The notes: generated by a model from the letters alone, not told the origin. Numbered from the stretch's first letter, positions 45,058 to 56,319 are shown. The stretch: DNA of 64,000 bases from Cydia pomonella (GCF_033807575.1 NC_084725.1:5615001-5679000), one strand, 5' to 3'. Translations and numbers: made by a program.

Positions 45058-45187
45058 ATATCCATTAAACTTTCAAGAGCTTGCAACCATGCAGACGTTG
45101 CAGGTGTTCACGGGTGACGGTTATTGCTTACCATCAGGCGATTTGTCTGCTTGTTTGTCTATCTCCTTCCTATCTCCGATTTTATAA
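45058..45187 (+). mobile_element. Truncated LINE 3' end
   Basis: TTGCAGGTGTTCACGGGTGA then GCTTACCATCAGGCGATTTG and TCTGCTTGTTTG match the 3' block of the RT remnants at 11690-11895 and 6609-7160. Confidence 0.65.
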
Positions 45188-45515
45188 CAAAGTTGCCGTG
45201 GCGCGCCTTCGTCTGCCAGTGGCTTTGTTTTGAATAATATTGTGTTATTTTGAGACTGGTGTCCAAAAATTACGGTACGGTCTTTTGGCGACCAATTTTT
45301 CGACCATTTCGCCCAAAAGCCAGAGTTGTGAAAAATGGTAAAAGGGTGAGGATTTTAAACAGACTCCAGCGTCACAAAAGATCATTCGAATATTTGTCAT
45401 TTGGTAGAACACAAGGAATTTATTTTTGACATGGACTAAGATATTTGTTTCATATTTGGTCATTAACTCATTACGTATTTAAACACTATTTTATACCATC
45501 GCCCACACTGTTAAC

Positions 45516-45563
45516 TGTCCATCGGAGGACCTTATTACAAAAGGCATAAGGTCCTCCGATGGA
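45516..45563. repeat. Short perfect palindrome
   Basis: GTCCATCGGAGGACCTTAT is exactly inverted across a 10-base loop. It could be a tiny MITE or a deletion derivative. TSD not seen. Confidence 0.7.
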
Positions 45564-45889
45564 CTACTGTGAAACTATGTTATAATAATAACTAAACTTG
45601 TTATTTTTTTCTTTTCAGGTATGCAATCGCTGCTATTCATTTTCGAAATTAATTAGTTCGTCCTCATTTTGGTAAGTGACGAATTAAAAACGCACCCTTT
45701 TAACAGCAATATCAGGTCATCTTGTGATTAATAAGATCTCCGGTAAAATAGTACATTGTTGAAGAGGCCAGAAAGTGACCAATTGATGGACCAGTTACTT
45801 TAAGCCGATCCGTTAGGAGAGGCCCTCGAAGATACGACCTTCCGAAGATAAGCTCTAAAGTGGACGTCAGTAGAACTTGCAAATTATAA

Positions 45890-46015
45890 AGCCTAAAGTT
45901 TGTCTGGAAGAGATCGCTCTGTAGCGCTAAGGCCTCCTGTTGTTCATTTTCATGTATTATATGTGTTTCCATGTACATTTGTTTTCAGGTTGTGCAATAA
46001 AGAGGTTTTGTATTT
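45890..46015 (+). mobile_element. LINE 3' end (GGAAGAGATCGC type)
   Basis: TTGTCTGGAAGAGATCGCTC, TAGCGCTAAGGCCTCC and TTGTGCAATAAAGAGGTTTT match 3868-3990 and 62390-62515. Confidence 0.7.
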
Positions 46016-46019
46016 GTTG

Positions 46020-46640
46020 ACGTATAACCTAAAAGTTTTACGATAGATGTTTTCATTGAAATATAAATCATTAACGTATATTTTAACTAGTAATTGATAT
46101 AAATAAAAGATTTAAGTGTAAATAGACTTTTGATAAAATCATAGTTGTCCACAAAAAGTGCGGGATTACGAAGAAATTAAGGTAAATTGGTTTGGTTACA
46201 TTATTTGCAAGTTCTATTGACGTCCACTTTATATGCTAGTCAAGATCTAGACCATCTATTGCCATATTTCCGAGCAGTGACGTGAAAAAGTGTTTATCAA
46301 AACAATTAAAAATGAAACAAAAACATTCATTTATTCCAATTGTATGAATGAAACAACCAATTATACCACCCATACGTTCAAACAAACAATAGTCATTATT
46401 CCCCAATTCGCTCATTTCACACCCCACTTTGAAAAACCAAAGGAAAATAATTCCGGCCATTATTTTAAGAAACCATATAGATCAAAGGAAGCCTTAAATT
46501 TGTAAGAAACAAGTGAAAACAAACTTCGGCGTGGATTGGGGCTGAGCACAGATGGATAGGCTATGCTATATATAGCATAGCAATGGGCTGTACCTACTCA
46601 GTTTTACAACTTTTTTGGGAATTTACTTACCTTATCAAAG
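46020..46640. other. Unassigned stretch with a 22-bp palindrome
   Basis: AT-rich. GCTATGCTATATATAGCATAGC at about 46560 is a perfect palindrome (written here as one motif of 22 bases split by its centre: GCTATGCTATA and its inverse). No gene is supported. Confidence 0.4.
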
Positions 46641-46799
46641 TTAACTCAAGTTTGTATTTTTGATCTCATAATAAGGGTTTTTCAGATTTTGCCCTAAAAT
46701 TAATCCCTCCTGTTTTAAGACATTGTATAACAAAATAAATGTGGTCACCATATAAGGGTCATAAATGTGGTCAGCCATAACATCATTTTGTCGTTGTGT

Positions 46800-46965
46800 C
46801 ACCGAACCGTAGGGCCCACGGAAGACCAGCGCTGGCTTCATAGCTGAGTTGCGTCCATTTCGTGATGCGCACTTCATGTCCTGTTCTTCTGTTTCTCTTG
46901 CATGTACATGTTCGTACATGTTTGTGACTGCCACGAATAAATGACTTTTTATCTTTATTTTTCTT
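46800..46965 (+). mobile_element. Retrotransposon 3' end
   Basis: GGAAGACCAGCGCTGGC is shared with the element at 38165-38450. The segment ends GCCACGAATAAATGAC and a T/A-rich tail. Probably a truncated LINE terminus. Confidence 0.5.
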
Positions 46966-46969
46966 ACGG

Positions 46970-47540
46970 AAAACTTTTAGGACTATACATAGGCATGTAT
47001 TGAATTTTTTTTTATCTGGTCCGCTAAAGTTTTAAGTTATCATTGTCTTGGAAAATACTCGTACTTATATTTATAAAAAAAATTCATACAAATTGGTGAT
47101 CATCTACATCTGACCATTTCCGGCCATGTCGTCGATAAGAACGACGGTACCTAGATTCCTAGATTAGATTTTACTTGTAGAACCAGTAATGTTTGGCGAA
47201 TTGCCACTGTTAGGTGACAAGTTGACAACTGTCACCGTGGTGAAACACAGGGGGCCACGGCGCAGTGTCGGTCTCGAAACGTCAGAACTATCACTGGCGC
47301 TTAAGTCTTTTAGGCGCGACATGCGAATTGGATCCAGTGTGCTACGCGCCTTAGTTTAAGATGCTGTCAATACCTAAAGCGCGCACACTGTCTATTTGTA
47401 TCGGAGTAAATGAGATAGCACTGTCGCATGTTACTGGGCCTGGGCAAGGGAATAATAAGAAAAATATTTAAATAAAATAAAAAATTAAAAAAATAAATAA
47501 TAATAATTAAAAATAATTAATAATAATTATTTAAAATATT
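46970..47540. other. Unassigned stretch
   Basis: A fragment at 47212-47258 (GGTGACAAGTTGACAACTGT) resembles part of the inverted repeat at 9843-9957. AT microsatellite at 47455-47535. Confidence 0.4.
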
Positions 47541-47544
47541 TTTG

Positions 47545-47830
47545 ACGACCGGTTTGGCCTAGTGGGTAGTGACCCTGCCTACGAAGCTGATGGTCCTGGG
47601 TTCAAATCCTGGTAAGGGCATTTATTCGTGTGATGAGCATGGATATTTGTTCCTGAGTCATGGGTGTTTTCTATGTATTTAAGTATTTATAAATATTTAT
47701 ATATTATATATATCGTTGTCTAAGTACCCTCAACACAAGCCTTATTGAGCTTACTGTGGGACTTAGTCAATTTGTGTAATAATGTCCTATAATATTTATA
47801 TTTATTTATTTATTTATTTATTTATATTTA
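47545..47830 (+). mobile_element. tRNA-derived SINE, near full length
   Basis: Starts GACGACCGGTTTGGCCTAGT (A box), with a B-box-like GGTTCAAATCCTGGTAAGGG, a body with GTGATGAGCATGGATATTTG and GTCTAAGTACCCTCAACACA, and a tail of ATTT/TTTA repeats. It is the best copy in the window. Other members are at 22255-22533 and 43173-43340, and a tail fragment is at 63208-63240. Confidence 0.88.
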
Positions 47831-48529
47831 AATAAAAAAAGTGGATTATTAGTGTAATATTTTACTCAACCACGGTTTAGATATAAATGTTTTGAAATTG
47901 TGATTTTAATTGCAGACCCATAAGTCAAAACAATAAAGACATAAAACCGTTTAATTGTGATTTTAAGACCAATCTTTGCAATTATTTTCTATCGAGCCGA
48001 TTTCGTTCAATCATGTATCGAATACAACCACGGTCTTTGAAATATAATTAATATGAACATATATTTTTCTTAATTGACTAAAACAAATAGTCTTTCTTAA
48101 AAATATGTTTAAGTAATATCAATTTCAAGGACATTGGGTGTTGACAGCCTCTTAACAACAGTAAAAATCGTGCAAGTTTAAATCATTTTCTCAGTGTGCC
48201 AGCATCCTTATACCAGCCTATTACAAAAAGTCCAACCTTCGTTAGAGAGCGTGACTGGCACTTGCATACAATCTGGATGGTATTTAATACATTTCATCCC
48301 AGTCCTTGTACGTTGGGAAAGTTGGCTCAATCTTTTAAAGCAACCCAACTATGTATAGTACAAAAGCTCCTATCGTTCTTCACTTTTCACTCCTAACTTC
48401 GTTCAAGCGTGACTATTATTTGACATTAATCATGACATTTCCACACTTTGTTGCAATGTCATGCAGAGTGAGCTTGGTCCGACTCTATAAGCGAATCAGA
48501 CAATGCGTTTGGCTAGTGACTACCACCAT
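47831..48529. other. Unassigned stretch
   Basis: No supported gene. The short frames at 48196-48536 lack known motifs. Confidence 0.4.
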
Positions 48530-49075
48530 AAGATAATTTGAAATTAGGGTGGATTTTCAAAGTAAATGTTTGTAGCCACCGTAAATTTACTGTCATCTTT
48601 TGACGCATGAGTAAAACTTTTAGAACGCTATTTGACTTTGTTCCTTATTCTTTCACTGATATGTATTAAATTTGTTCAATATTAAAAAGCATTTGCCATC
48701 GCTCGAGAAGATGCCGCCATGCCTTTGGCCTATGATCTACCTAGTACAGGGGCCACCAAATGGCGAACCGCTGTCCGGATCCCGACCGCCGAACTATTTT
48801 ATTTTTTGCTTATGTAATGAACTTAAGTAGAAATGGACCGCAATGGTCATTTTATTTTTTAAACCGGACCCCTGAAGAACCTAATTGGTGACCCCTGATC
48901 TAGTAGATGGCGCCACTTTTTGATATTTATAATATAACACATATCAGTGAAAGGATAAGGATCAAAGTGAAATGGCGTTCTAAAAGTTTTACTCATGTGT
49001 CGAAAGATGGCAGTAAATTTACCGTGGTTACAAAGTTTACTTTGACAATCCACCTCTATTTCAAATTCTCTTTGG
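48530..49075. mobile_element. Long-TIR element carrying a nested hAT-like MITE
   Basis: The left arm (AATTTGAAAT, GGTGGATTTTCAAAGTAAA, CCGTAAATTTACTGTCATCT, GAGTAAAACTTTTAGAACGC) is mirrored at the right end from about 48930 to 49075. The arms are about 150 bp with scattered mismatches. The overlapping open frames at 48859-49311 on both strands arise from this element and are not genes. Confidence 0.75.
48739..48905. mobile_element. hAT-like MITE with 8-bp TSD
   Basis: The element at 48747-48897 (151 bp) starts CAGGGGCCACCAA and ends TTGGTGACCCCTG. The flanks are ACCTAGTA (48739-48746) and ATCTAGTA (48898-48905), matching at 7 of 8 positions. CAGGG-type termini and 8-bp duplications are hallmarks of hAT elements. 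Confidence 0.8.
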
Positions 49076-49620
49076 TACCACTTATAGAAAAAGAAAAAAT
49101 ATATATTCCCAGTCACCAAAACAGACAATATCTGTCTCACGGTTTTCGTCATGCTTGGCATTTCGATAAAAACATTGCCAGCAGTGCTATAAAAAACAAA
49201 AAGCATTTCAAGGGTTGCCAACACAAGTGGCTAACCGTTCGAGTGCTGTTTGTGAAATTACTTAATTCCACCCCAAAATGGGCACTTACCCCCAATTTGT
49301 CCCACTTGTAACGAAGCAGGGTTCCGCAATTCCGCATTGTGGTCTTTGTCAAAAATATTTTTCACAAAAAAAAAAATGCTTGCCCGTAGAAACTACGCTT
49401 GGTTCACTGCATGCTATGTTATATTCAAAACATTTTTAGTGTCCACTTCTTTAGCTTGAATCAACTACATATTTATTGCAACAATAGTAGCAAAGTTTGA
49501 AGAACTCTTGTACCACATTATAGAAGCAGTGCTTGGTAGATAGTCCATTGTGGAAAGAGGTCTTATACACATTTATATGCAGGGGTGCTAAGCTAACTGT
49601 TATACTAGTTGTACATAAAT
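49076..49620. other. Unassigned stretch
   Basis: No supported feature. Confidence 0.4.
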
Positions 49621-49623
49621 TAT

Positions 49624-49855
49624 TTTACAGTACATATGGTGCTACTTTACCGCACTAGTGCGAAAATTAGCATATTACGTTACTGTGTCGAACATTTAAA
49701 GGGCCATATGTACTGTAAAACGTTGTACGATACATGTGCGAATAGGTAATTCGCAACTCGTGTCGATTTAAAACACTCCCTTCGGTCGTGTTTTAATTTA
49801 TCGCCACTCATTTCGAATTTCCTATTTTTCGCACTTGTATCGTAATGTACTATTA
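49624..49855 (+). mobile_element. Two-hairpin MITE, copy 2
   Basis: Matches 23174-23405 and 57608-57842: TTTTACAGTACATATGGTGC, CATATGTACTGTAAAACG, GTGTCGATTTAAAACACTCC, TTCGCACTTGTATCGTAATG, then TACTATTAAAA. Confidence 0.85.
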
Positions 49856-49859
49856 AAAG

Positions 49860-50467
49860 TTATTGCATCATTTGGCGGTTAGATATTAAGATAAAATGAA
49901 GAGCCCTAAAATAAAATTTCATGAGAGGATTCCTCGCAAACTATTCAAAAACTTGACTATATTAAACTTGTAACAAATTTAATCAACTTTCATTTTTGTA
50001 AAATTGGTCATGTCGCTAAGACGCATAGTTTTCGAGATATAATCGAAATACCGAATAATGGCACTTTCAAAACCCCTTCTCCCCCTCCGGCTCAAGGGCT
50101 ACAGCCCGGGACTTTTTATATGTTCACCTGCTAACTAGTCCCAACACAGTTTCGATCAAAAATTGTGTTCCAAGCATTTCCCTCTGTACCTTTTTTTGGG
50201 CATTCATTGCCTGGCCTACATGTACTTGTGATAAATAAATACTTTAATCAAAAAATTAAGAATTCTATCAATTATTAAGAATTAGGCACCCGTAAATATT
50301 ATCATTCAATGCACATTCGAAAGTTACCAATTTGAATTGATGTATGTCCTTAAAATGTTCCGCTCTCGAGCTATTGATCAAGACACACACACTCCGAAGT
50401 GAACCTTAAGTCGTTTTTTAAGGTATTTTTTCAGAAGAAGCGTATTTATCAATGTGGCGTGATAAAG
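49860..50467. other. Unassigned stretch
   Basis: No supported feature. A CT-rich run occurs near 50080. Confidence 0.4.
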
Positions 50468-50886
50468 AAAAACCGAGCAAGTGAGTTCCGTACATGTAGG
50501 TACATATTATGAAAAGTTTCAAAAAATCTTAAAAAAGATTTGGTCACCCATATAATTAAGTAAAATGTAAAATGTTCTTGTAGTATAAGACAATACTACT
50601 TGCCAAATTTCATAGTTCTAGGTCAACAGAAAGTACCCTATAAATTTTGATTCCCCAAGATTTTTGCGGCATAAACGTATGTTTTCTTACGTTAACTTAG
50701 AGGTTTGATTTTTCACAGCTTCAAGGAACTAAAGACCCGAGTAACGAGTATATGGTTTTCATTTCAACTCTGTGTACCTCCACGCGTTTCGAGATAAAGG
50801 GCCTTGACAGATAGATTGACAGACGGACAACAAAGTGATCCTACAAGGGTTCCATTTTTTCCTTTTGAAGTACGGAACCCTAAGAA
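50468..50886 (+). repeat. Dispersed repeat C copy
   Basis: Runs from AAAACCGAGCAAGTGAGTTC to the shared GACAGACGGACA block and the ending TACGGAACCCTAAGAA. Diverged at the left end. Confidence 0.7.
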
Positions 50887-51149
50887 TAACCTTATTTTAG
50901 AACGCAATTACGCAATTATTACTAATGCGCCACTGACATTAGAGTCCGTTTTCCGTTAACACCAACTCTTAACTTACGTCAGTTTAAAATTGAGAGTGCA
51001 TGCAATAACCCTTATCTCGTGTGTCAGCTGTTATCTGCAGAAGCATAATATTTGGGCATGGCTTTCACTCGGGGACATGGTTTGCGGTTATGTAGATGGG
51101 TGCTTGTAATGATTCATCTGGAGGAGGTTATCTCTCAACGAAAAATAAA

Positions 51150-51425
51150 CGCGCAACTTTTAATCCGGAGGTTGCGGGTATCAATTAGTGTTTCGGAACT
51201 TTAGTAAGATATATGTAGGTATCATTTGATACTTACCAGTCGTTTTCCGGTAAAGGAAAACACCGTGAGGAAACAGGAATAATATCAATAAGGTTAGTTA
51301 TCGCTCTGGGATAAACGGTTAGATCGCAGGCGCATTTGTAAAAACTGCTCCTGCTCCAATTCTTAGAATTAGTTGTCAAGCAGACCTCAGGCTCCCATGA
51401 GCCGAGGCAGAGCCGGGACAACACG
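51150..51425 (+). mobile_element. tRNA-derived SINE, plus strand
   Basis: Contains GCGCAACTTTTAATCCGGAG and GTTGCGGGTATCAATT (remains of the tRNA-like head), TTTTCCGGTAAAGGAAAACA and the 3' body CAGGCTCCCATGAGCCGAGG. It is the opposite orientation of 4000-4275. Confidence 0.65.
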
Positions 51426-51429
51426 AGGA

Positions 51430-51960
51430 GATCATGATTAAGAAAAATAAATAATTTACTATGTTTCTAGTACTTTTAGAATAGACAATCAGACGAGCAA
51501 TCATTTTCAAAGTGAAAGCGATTAAATTGAATACTTTTTTAACTTTTAGAAACGACACGATTGGACCAAAAATGCAAAAAATCAAAAGGGCGGCAGACAT
51601 TCCACATATTTGACTACTGATTCATATTTAAAATAAAGACCTATGAACAGAAGATATCGATATTTATTTAACACAACATTTGGACAAAAAGCATTAAAGC
51701 TAAAAGAGACTTGTTTAAATCTAATAACTCCTTTTGAATGATTAGTAAACAAATCAAATAATTCATACAACCATGCAAGTCAACCGTAATTTTTCATGTT
51801 GAATTTCAGTCAACAAACTACCTAATATGATGAAAGTATATCAAAAGTTATACCAAGTCTTTCTAAGATTGCATATGTGCTTCCATGAGAGAAGAGTCCT
51901 GATGCTCATTTATAGTTAAGGAGATATTAACGTTTTTATAAAATGCAGAAAATATTTCAA
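51430..51960. other. Unassigned stretch
   Basis: AT-rich. Short minus-strand frames lack known motifs. Confidence 0.4.
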
Positions 51961-51964
51961 AATT

Positions 51965-52170
51965 AAAGTTTTTTTACAAGCTTTTGTTTAATTTGCAATG
52001 TAGGTATGTTTGTATGTAAATCGGATGACAATGCAATATAATGATGACATGTAGCTGAATTTATGATGGAGATAGGGGATGGCCATGGGATCTCTGTGAT
52101 AAAATAACGCAAACTAATTGTGTTTGGGTTTTTTAGGAATGTCTCGATGAGTATTAGTATTAGTTGCCTT
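51965..52170 (+). repeat. Dispersed repeat A, decayed copy
   Basis: GACAATGCAATATAATGATG, then AATTGTGTTTGGGTTTTTTA and CTCGATGAGTATTAG match 4790-5070. Confidence 0.6.
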
Positions 52171-52590
52171 ATAGTTAAAACTTATTCTTATGTATGACAT
52201 CTAGAACTAAAGTTTATAAAAAAAGTTCTTGATCATTAATTGCATCATCCCTTCATCTTCTCATTTCCTGGACATCACAACCGATATCCGATACGATACA
52301 TCCTAACAGTCAATTTAAATTACCTGTAATTTCTCCAAATTGGCCCAAATCCCGAGACCAATGCACTCAATCATCTTGCCATCTTCCTCCCACACATTAT
52401 GGTAGAGTGAGAGATGTATCGGCTATTAATCATCACTAAACGCCCGAGTTTCCTGTCGCCATGTTTTTTTGCGCGTTCTTAGAAGTTCCTAGACCGATTT
52501 GAATGATGAGGTTAAGAAATATGCTTCTTTGAGGTCTTTTTATTTTTGTTACCTGTTAAAACGTTGGGTTCTTAGACTAACGTAGGTACT
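52171..52590. other. Unassigned stretch
   Basis: No supported feature. Confidence 0.4.
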
Positions 52591-52591
52591 T

Positions 52592-52650
52592 TAACGGCCA
52601 GGACTAGCCAAGAAGCAGGAGGTTGTGGGTTCGAATCCTGTTAAGGTAGG
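52592..52650 (+). repeat. tRNA-like fragment
   Basis: GGCCAGGACTAGCCAAGAAG is followed by AGGTTGTGGGTTCGAATCCT, a good B box. The 5' half is too degenerate for a functional tRNA. Probably the head of a SINE. Confidence 0.45.
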
Positions 52651-52654
52651 GGTT

Positions 52655-53385
52655 CAGTTAAGAGGGAAGTGGACCGGTAGAAATTATTTTCCATAATGTT
52701 AATATCAAGAGAGGAAAATGGGGACTGTGTTTTGTTTGGACAAGCGGTCGTCCATTATCCTCTTAATAAATGTGAGAAAACATAAAATTACAAATCAACA
52801 TAAAATCCTTTCCATAATTGGACGAAACATGATATTTGCGAAATTATGTCGACTTTGCTGTACTAGCTTATACTTACTCGACGAAATTAAACTCCATAAG
52901 GAATTCCAAGAAACAAATTAGTTGCTGTTTGCAATTAATTGCAAAATTACACATTACTGCCACCAGAGATCCAAAACGAAATGTAATACACACATTCGAA
53001 CTGAACCTACGCAAGCTCACATATTTAGAAACCTGCCAAGATAAAGGCGACCTTAATTCTGAGTAATTAAGTTTAAAGTACAATACGCGAGCAACGAAAA
53101 TACGAGGTATGGTAAATAACTAGCCCATATTTGTCAATTTGAACGACTTTTCAGAACAAATTATTGCCATTCCACCCTCTCTTTAAAACTAGATCTGAGT
53201 TACTAAGGAATAAGGTCCATTTTCAAATGAACACAATACCACTTGTACCCTATAAAGCCAATTCTCACTTTAAAAAAAGATATTATGACACAATCTGTCA
53301 AAAACCGTAATTATTGTTAATCGCGGCTTGCGCACACGACAGTGATTAAATGTTATCTTTGACAGAAACCAGATACCAGGGCTAT
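52655..53385. other. Unassigned stretch
   Basis: Overlapping short frames at 52718-53083 on both strands have no known motifs. No repeat was recognised. Confidence 0.4.
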
Positions 53386-53617
53386 AAGCGCGAAAATTGA
53401 ACTTCGTCCTTTGCGCTCGGTCTTAGTCAGAGTAAAAGAGAAAGATCCCCGCAAGCTGCGAATTTCGGTTTTCGCGGCAGGCCCTCTGGGCTATAACCGC
53501 GAAAATTTAAGTTCATCAATTGCGGGCATTTTTCCCTGTCACTCTAATTACGTCCTAGTGAGAGTAAAAGAGAAAGATCCCCGCAATTTGCGAATTTCGG
53601 TATTCGCGGTAGGCCCC
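53386..53617. mobile_element. Two tandem MITEs of the CGCGAA family
   Basis: Unit 1 (about 53386-53487) and unit 2 (about 53487-53617) both start GGGCTATAA.CGCGAAAAT and end with TTCGCGG.AGGCCC. Both carry AGTAAAAGAGAAAGATCCCC internally. They are related to the hairpin at 7693-7802. The 95-residue frame across them is a repeat artefact. Confidence 0.7.
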
Positions 53618-53857
53618 CAGATACCGATACCGAATTTCGACCAATTAACGTTCGCGATAAACAAATTTGGGTGTAATTTCATAAGGAGAATAGCGTGAGT
53701 TATTGCGGTGTCAAATTGGCTTGTTTCGATGCACATGCAACTCTGTGTAGTGGCCCTGGGAACGTCCAAGCATGATGCTGTATCTGAGATTCTAGAAATC
53801 TTTTCATGCTGATTTTATACTAAGGAAATGTAAAAGTAGTGGCTGTCATCTAAAAAC

Positions 53858-54088
53858 ACTGGACAAGTGCGAGTCGGACTCGCCCACCGAGGGTTCCGTA
53901 CTTTTTATTTTTTGTTGTTATTGCGGCAAGAAATATATCATCTGTGAAAATTTCAACTGTCTAGCTATCACGGTTCATGAGATAAAGCCTGGTCACAGAC
54001 GGACAGACAGACAGACAAACAGACGGATGGACAGCGGAGTCTTAGTAATAGGGTCCCGTTTTACCCTTTGGGTACGGAACCCTAAAAA
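53858..54088 (+). repeat. Dispersed repeat C copy (short)
   Basis: ACTGGACAAGTGCGAGTCGG, ACTCGCCCACCGAGGGTTCC, TGAAAATTTCAACTGTCTAG, a GGACAGACAGACAGAC block and TACGGAACCCTAAAAAA. The best preserved ends of this family in the window. Confidence 0.82.
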
Positions 54089-54147
54089 ACATCCCTGCTG
54101 CCGAAACCGTAAATTCGGTCGGACACTATAGAAAACATATACTTACA

Positions 54148-54282
54148 ATACAATACAAATACTCTCTATTGCACACCTCAATAAATAAAAATAATACATA
54201 AATAAAACAGTAACACAAGTAGAGGCTTAGTAGAGGTAAACATTAGACAAAAAGCGATCTCTTCCAGACAACCAACACAGAA
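54148..54282 (-). mobile_element. LINE 3' end, minus strand
   Basis: On the minus strand GGTTGTCTGGAAGAGATCGC leads to AATAGAGAGTATTTGTATTG, matching the 3868-3990 family. Confidence 0.65.
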
Positions 54283-54461
54283 GAACAAGGAGACAACAGT
54301 GAATCCAGTTTACTTATTTCGTAAACTTCTTGAACATTATGCGAAAAATTTACTGGCTTGATAAAATAGTGATTACAAGTCAAATAGATATCACTATCTG
54401 TCTATTCTTTCCTAATACGTAATCAGAGTATCGCAAATCATTTGCATTCCATACTATTTAA

Positions 54462-54580
54462 AAAAATAAAAAAATAAACGTTTATTCACGTTTCATGCCT
54501 TATAAATATTTACAATATACTTCTGCCAAACCACAGAGTGGTTTGTTGGCAGACGAAGCTCCTATAATATGCAAGCTAGG
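54462..54580 (-). mobile_element. Retrotransposon 3' end, minus strand
   Basis: On the minus strand it reads AGCTTCGTCTGCCAACAAAC then AAGGCATGAAACGTGAATAA and an A-rich tail. A tail with an AATAAA-like signal indicates a LINE terminus. Confidence 0.5.
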
Positions 54581-54699
54581 TAGTCTATATGTTACTTATA
54601 TTTTTCTCTATTTAACCCCTTACCGCATGCGCAGCCCTATATGGCAGTTATAATATTCAATTCTATTGATAGCTATTAAAGTTACCTTTTGTAGGTTGC

Positions 54700-54960
54700 C
54701 TTTTCACTTAGGCAGAGATTAAGACTTTTTATAGAGGATAGGCAGGCGTTTGACCACGATCTCACCTGATGGTAAGTGATGATGCGGTCTACGGTGGAGC
54801 ACGCTTACCTATGAGATACCTATTTACTCTAGCCTTGAAGAGATCCTCACTGTACTCATGCGGAAACACTCGGGCAGGGCATTCCACTCCTGCAGTTCCA
54901 TTACTTGGCAGACTTGCGGGAATCCACCAACTTTGGTACTCTTTTCTGCTCCACGGGATT
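54700..54960 (-). pseudogene. LINE ORF2 C-terminal remnant
   Basis: On the minus strand a frame reads WNALPAxVFP-like residues (VECPARVFPHEYSEDLFKAR) then VNRYLIGKRAPP, and CTTACCATCAGGTGAGATCG follows in the 3' end. The FK.RVNRYL.GKRAPP ending is typical of another lepidopteran LINE family. Truncated and shifted upstream. Confidence 0.65.
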
Positions 54961-55003
54961 AAAACAATGCTATTAGTGGGAATCAACTAATAGCATTGCT
55001 TTA
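54958..55003. repeat. Short hairpin
   Basis: TTAAAACAATGCTATTAGT is inverted as ACTAATAGCATTGCTTTAA around an 8-base loop, with one mismatch. Confidence 0.65.
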
Positions 55004-55204
55004 ATTGCACCTCTCTCATATCCACTCATCTCCGCCTCAGTATAATGGGAACTTTATCCAGAAGATCCTAGTAGAGTGGTGTTCATTTTAAATTTACTTT
55101 TACTTTACCCCTTTTAGATGGTTTTACTTTACTCATTTCATTGCTATTGAGTATTAGAATTGTTTTTCTTTTTATTTGAAGTAGAAATGTCACTAAGAAA
55201 AAGT

Positions 55205-55330
55205 AACCAAGGCCTTCAGTGCCCAAGCCTGGAATCGAACCAGCCTCCTCTGCTATCGCGGCAGGTGCCTGCAGAGCCATTCGGCCAGCTGGGTCACGGT
55301 CACGGCGGCATACTGAAACGGCTTATGGCG
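55205..55330 (-). repeat. tRNA-like repeat, minus strand
   Basis: On the minus strand AGGCACCTGCCGCGATAGCA leads to a perfect B-box-like GGTTCGATTCCAGG. The 5' part (CCCAGCTGGCCGAATGGC) resembles a Leu/Ser-type tRNA start. The 3' stem does not close, so I call it tRNA-derived. Confidence 0.5.
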
Positions 55331-55399
55331 CCTCCTGGCTATCCCTAAGGTAGAACAATATGGTTATGGGTCTTCGCATTGGATGCGGATCAACATGCC

Positions 55400-55441
55400 G
55401 CACTAACGCGGTTATTATAGATTATACTAATAACCGCATTA
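55400..55441. repeat. Short palindrome
   Basis: ACTAACGCGGTTATTA and TAATAACCGCATTAGT are inverted with one mismatch around a ~10-base loop. Confidence 0.6.
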
Positions 55442-55464
55442 GTAAATGGTAAAGGTAGCATTCT

Positions 55465-55594
55465 TAAGGCTTAGAACGCACTGCGATTAATTTCTTGCGG
55501 TTTCAGTCTTGCGATTGCGCTTATGAAGCATGCTGTGCCACGTTTTGCGGTCCTAAAACCGCAAGAAATTACTCGCAGTGCGTTCTAAGCCTAA
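55465..55594. mobile_element. PIF/Harbinger-like MITE with TAA TSD
   Basis: The element at 55468-55591 (124 bp) starts GGCTTAGAACGCACTGCGA and ends TCGCAGTGCGTTCTAAGCC, with TAA on each side. Inner arms (TTTCTTGCGGTTT and AAACCGCAAGAAA) also pair. Confidence 0.82.
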
Positions 55595-55599
55595 CAACT

Positions 55600-55970
55600 C
55601 TCTTTTAAAAATAAAGGCATGAGTTCATGCAACGGAAGTTGACGACAACACATTGGCGCGTGCGAAAAACCAAAAAAGTTAAAAAAATATGTGCGCCATG
55701 CTAGCACCTCATATTTAAAGTCCCCGATTTCATACAATGCCGTTCCTTATTCGTAGTTCGTATGGAATCATGCCTTTTTAAAATCAACGCAGTATAACCG
55801 GTCCAAGCTGTTACACCGATCGTTTACCGAACGTCGAAATTCGAAGATTTTCCTTCTCCATCTTTATCGCTCATGCCTTATTAGAGAGACAGAGATGAAT
55901 ATACTAATTTCGATTTTCGAACGTCCAGCATACGTGTAACTCTGGGTTCGTAAGAAATATAATGAGGCAT
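55600..55970. other. Unassigned stretch
   Basis: A weak inverted similarity (GTTACACCGATCG near 55809 and CGTGTAAC near 55932, each beside GAACGTC) hints at an old MITE. Not called. Confidence 0.35.
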
Positions 55971-55973
55971 AAA

Positions 55974-56318
55974 GCCCCGTTTACATTTATTCCAGTAGCA
56001 TTCCAGTTCAGTGATCGAATCCGGTCCATATCGGCGTTAAACTTTAAGTAGTGAACACGTATTGTTGTTTTTAGTTATCGTCTCCATAACTGTCACTGGA
56101 TGATGAAAATAGCCGGAATTAATGAAAACGATATGATCCAGTCCAGCACTGATTTGGATGACTGGACTGGAATACATAATATTCTGTTTTGCCCTATGGT
56201 TGACTGGTAGAGAATGCCTTAAGGCATTAAGTCCGCCATTTGTACTTATTTTTATTGTGCAATAAAGTTTAAAATAATAATGAATAATAAATGCTACTGG
56301 AATATATGTGAACGGGGC
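55974..56318. mobile_element. TIR element with nested LINE tail
   Basis: GCCCCGTTTACATTTATTCC with AGTAGCATT is inverted at 56289-56318 (AATGCTACTGGAATATATGT then GAACGGGGC). The interior includes a LINE 3' end at about 56205-56288 (AATGCCTTAAGGCATTAAGT with GTGCAATAAAGTTTAAA). Flanks share an ATAA-type sequence, TSD uncertain. Confidence 0.65.
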
Positions 56319-56319
56319 A

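Noticed and set aside
48859..49311. Overlapping 121- and 134-codon frames
   Set aside because: They lie in the inverted arms and hAT-like insert of a transposon and have no known protein motifs.
53411..53698. 95-codon frame with internal duplication (VRVKEKDPR)
   Set aside because: Produced by two tandem MITE copies that share a frame.
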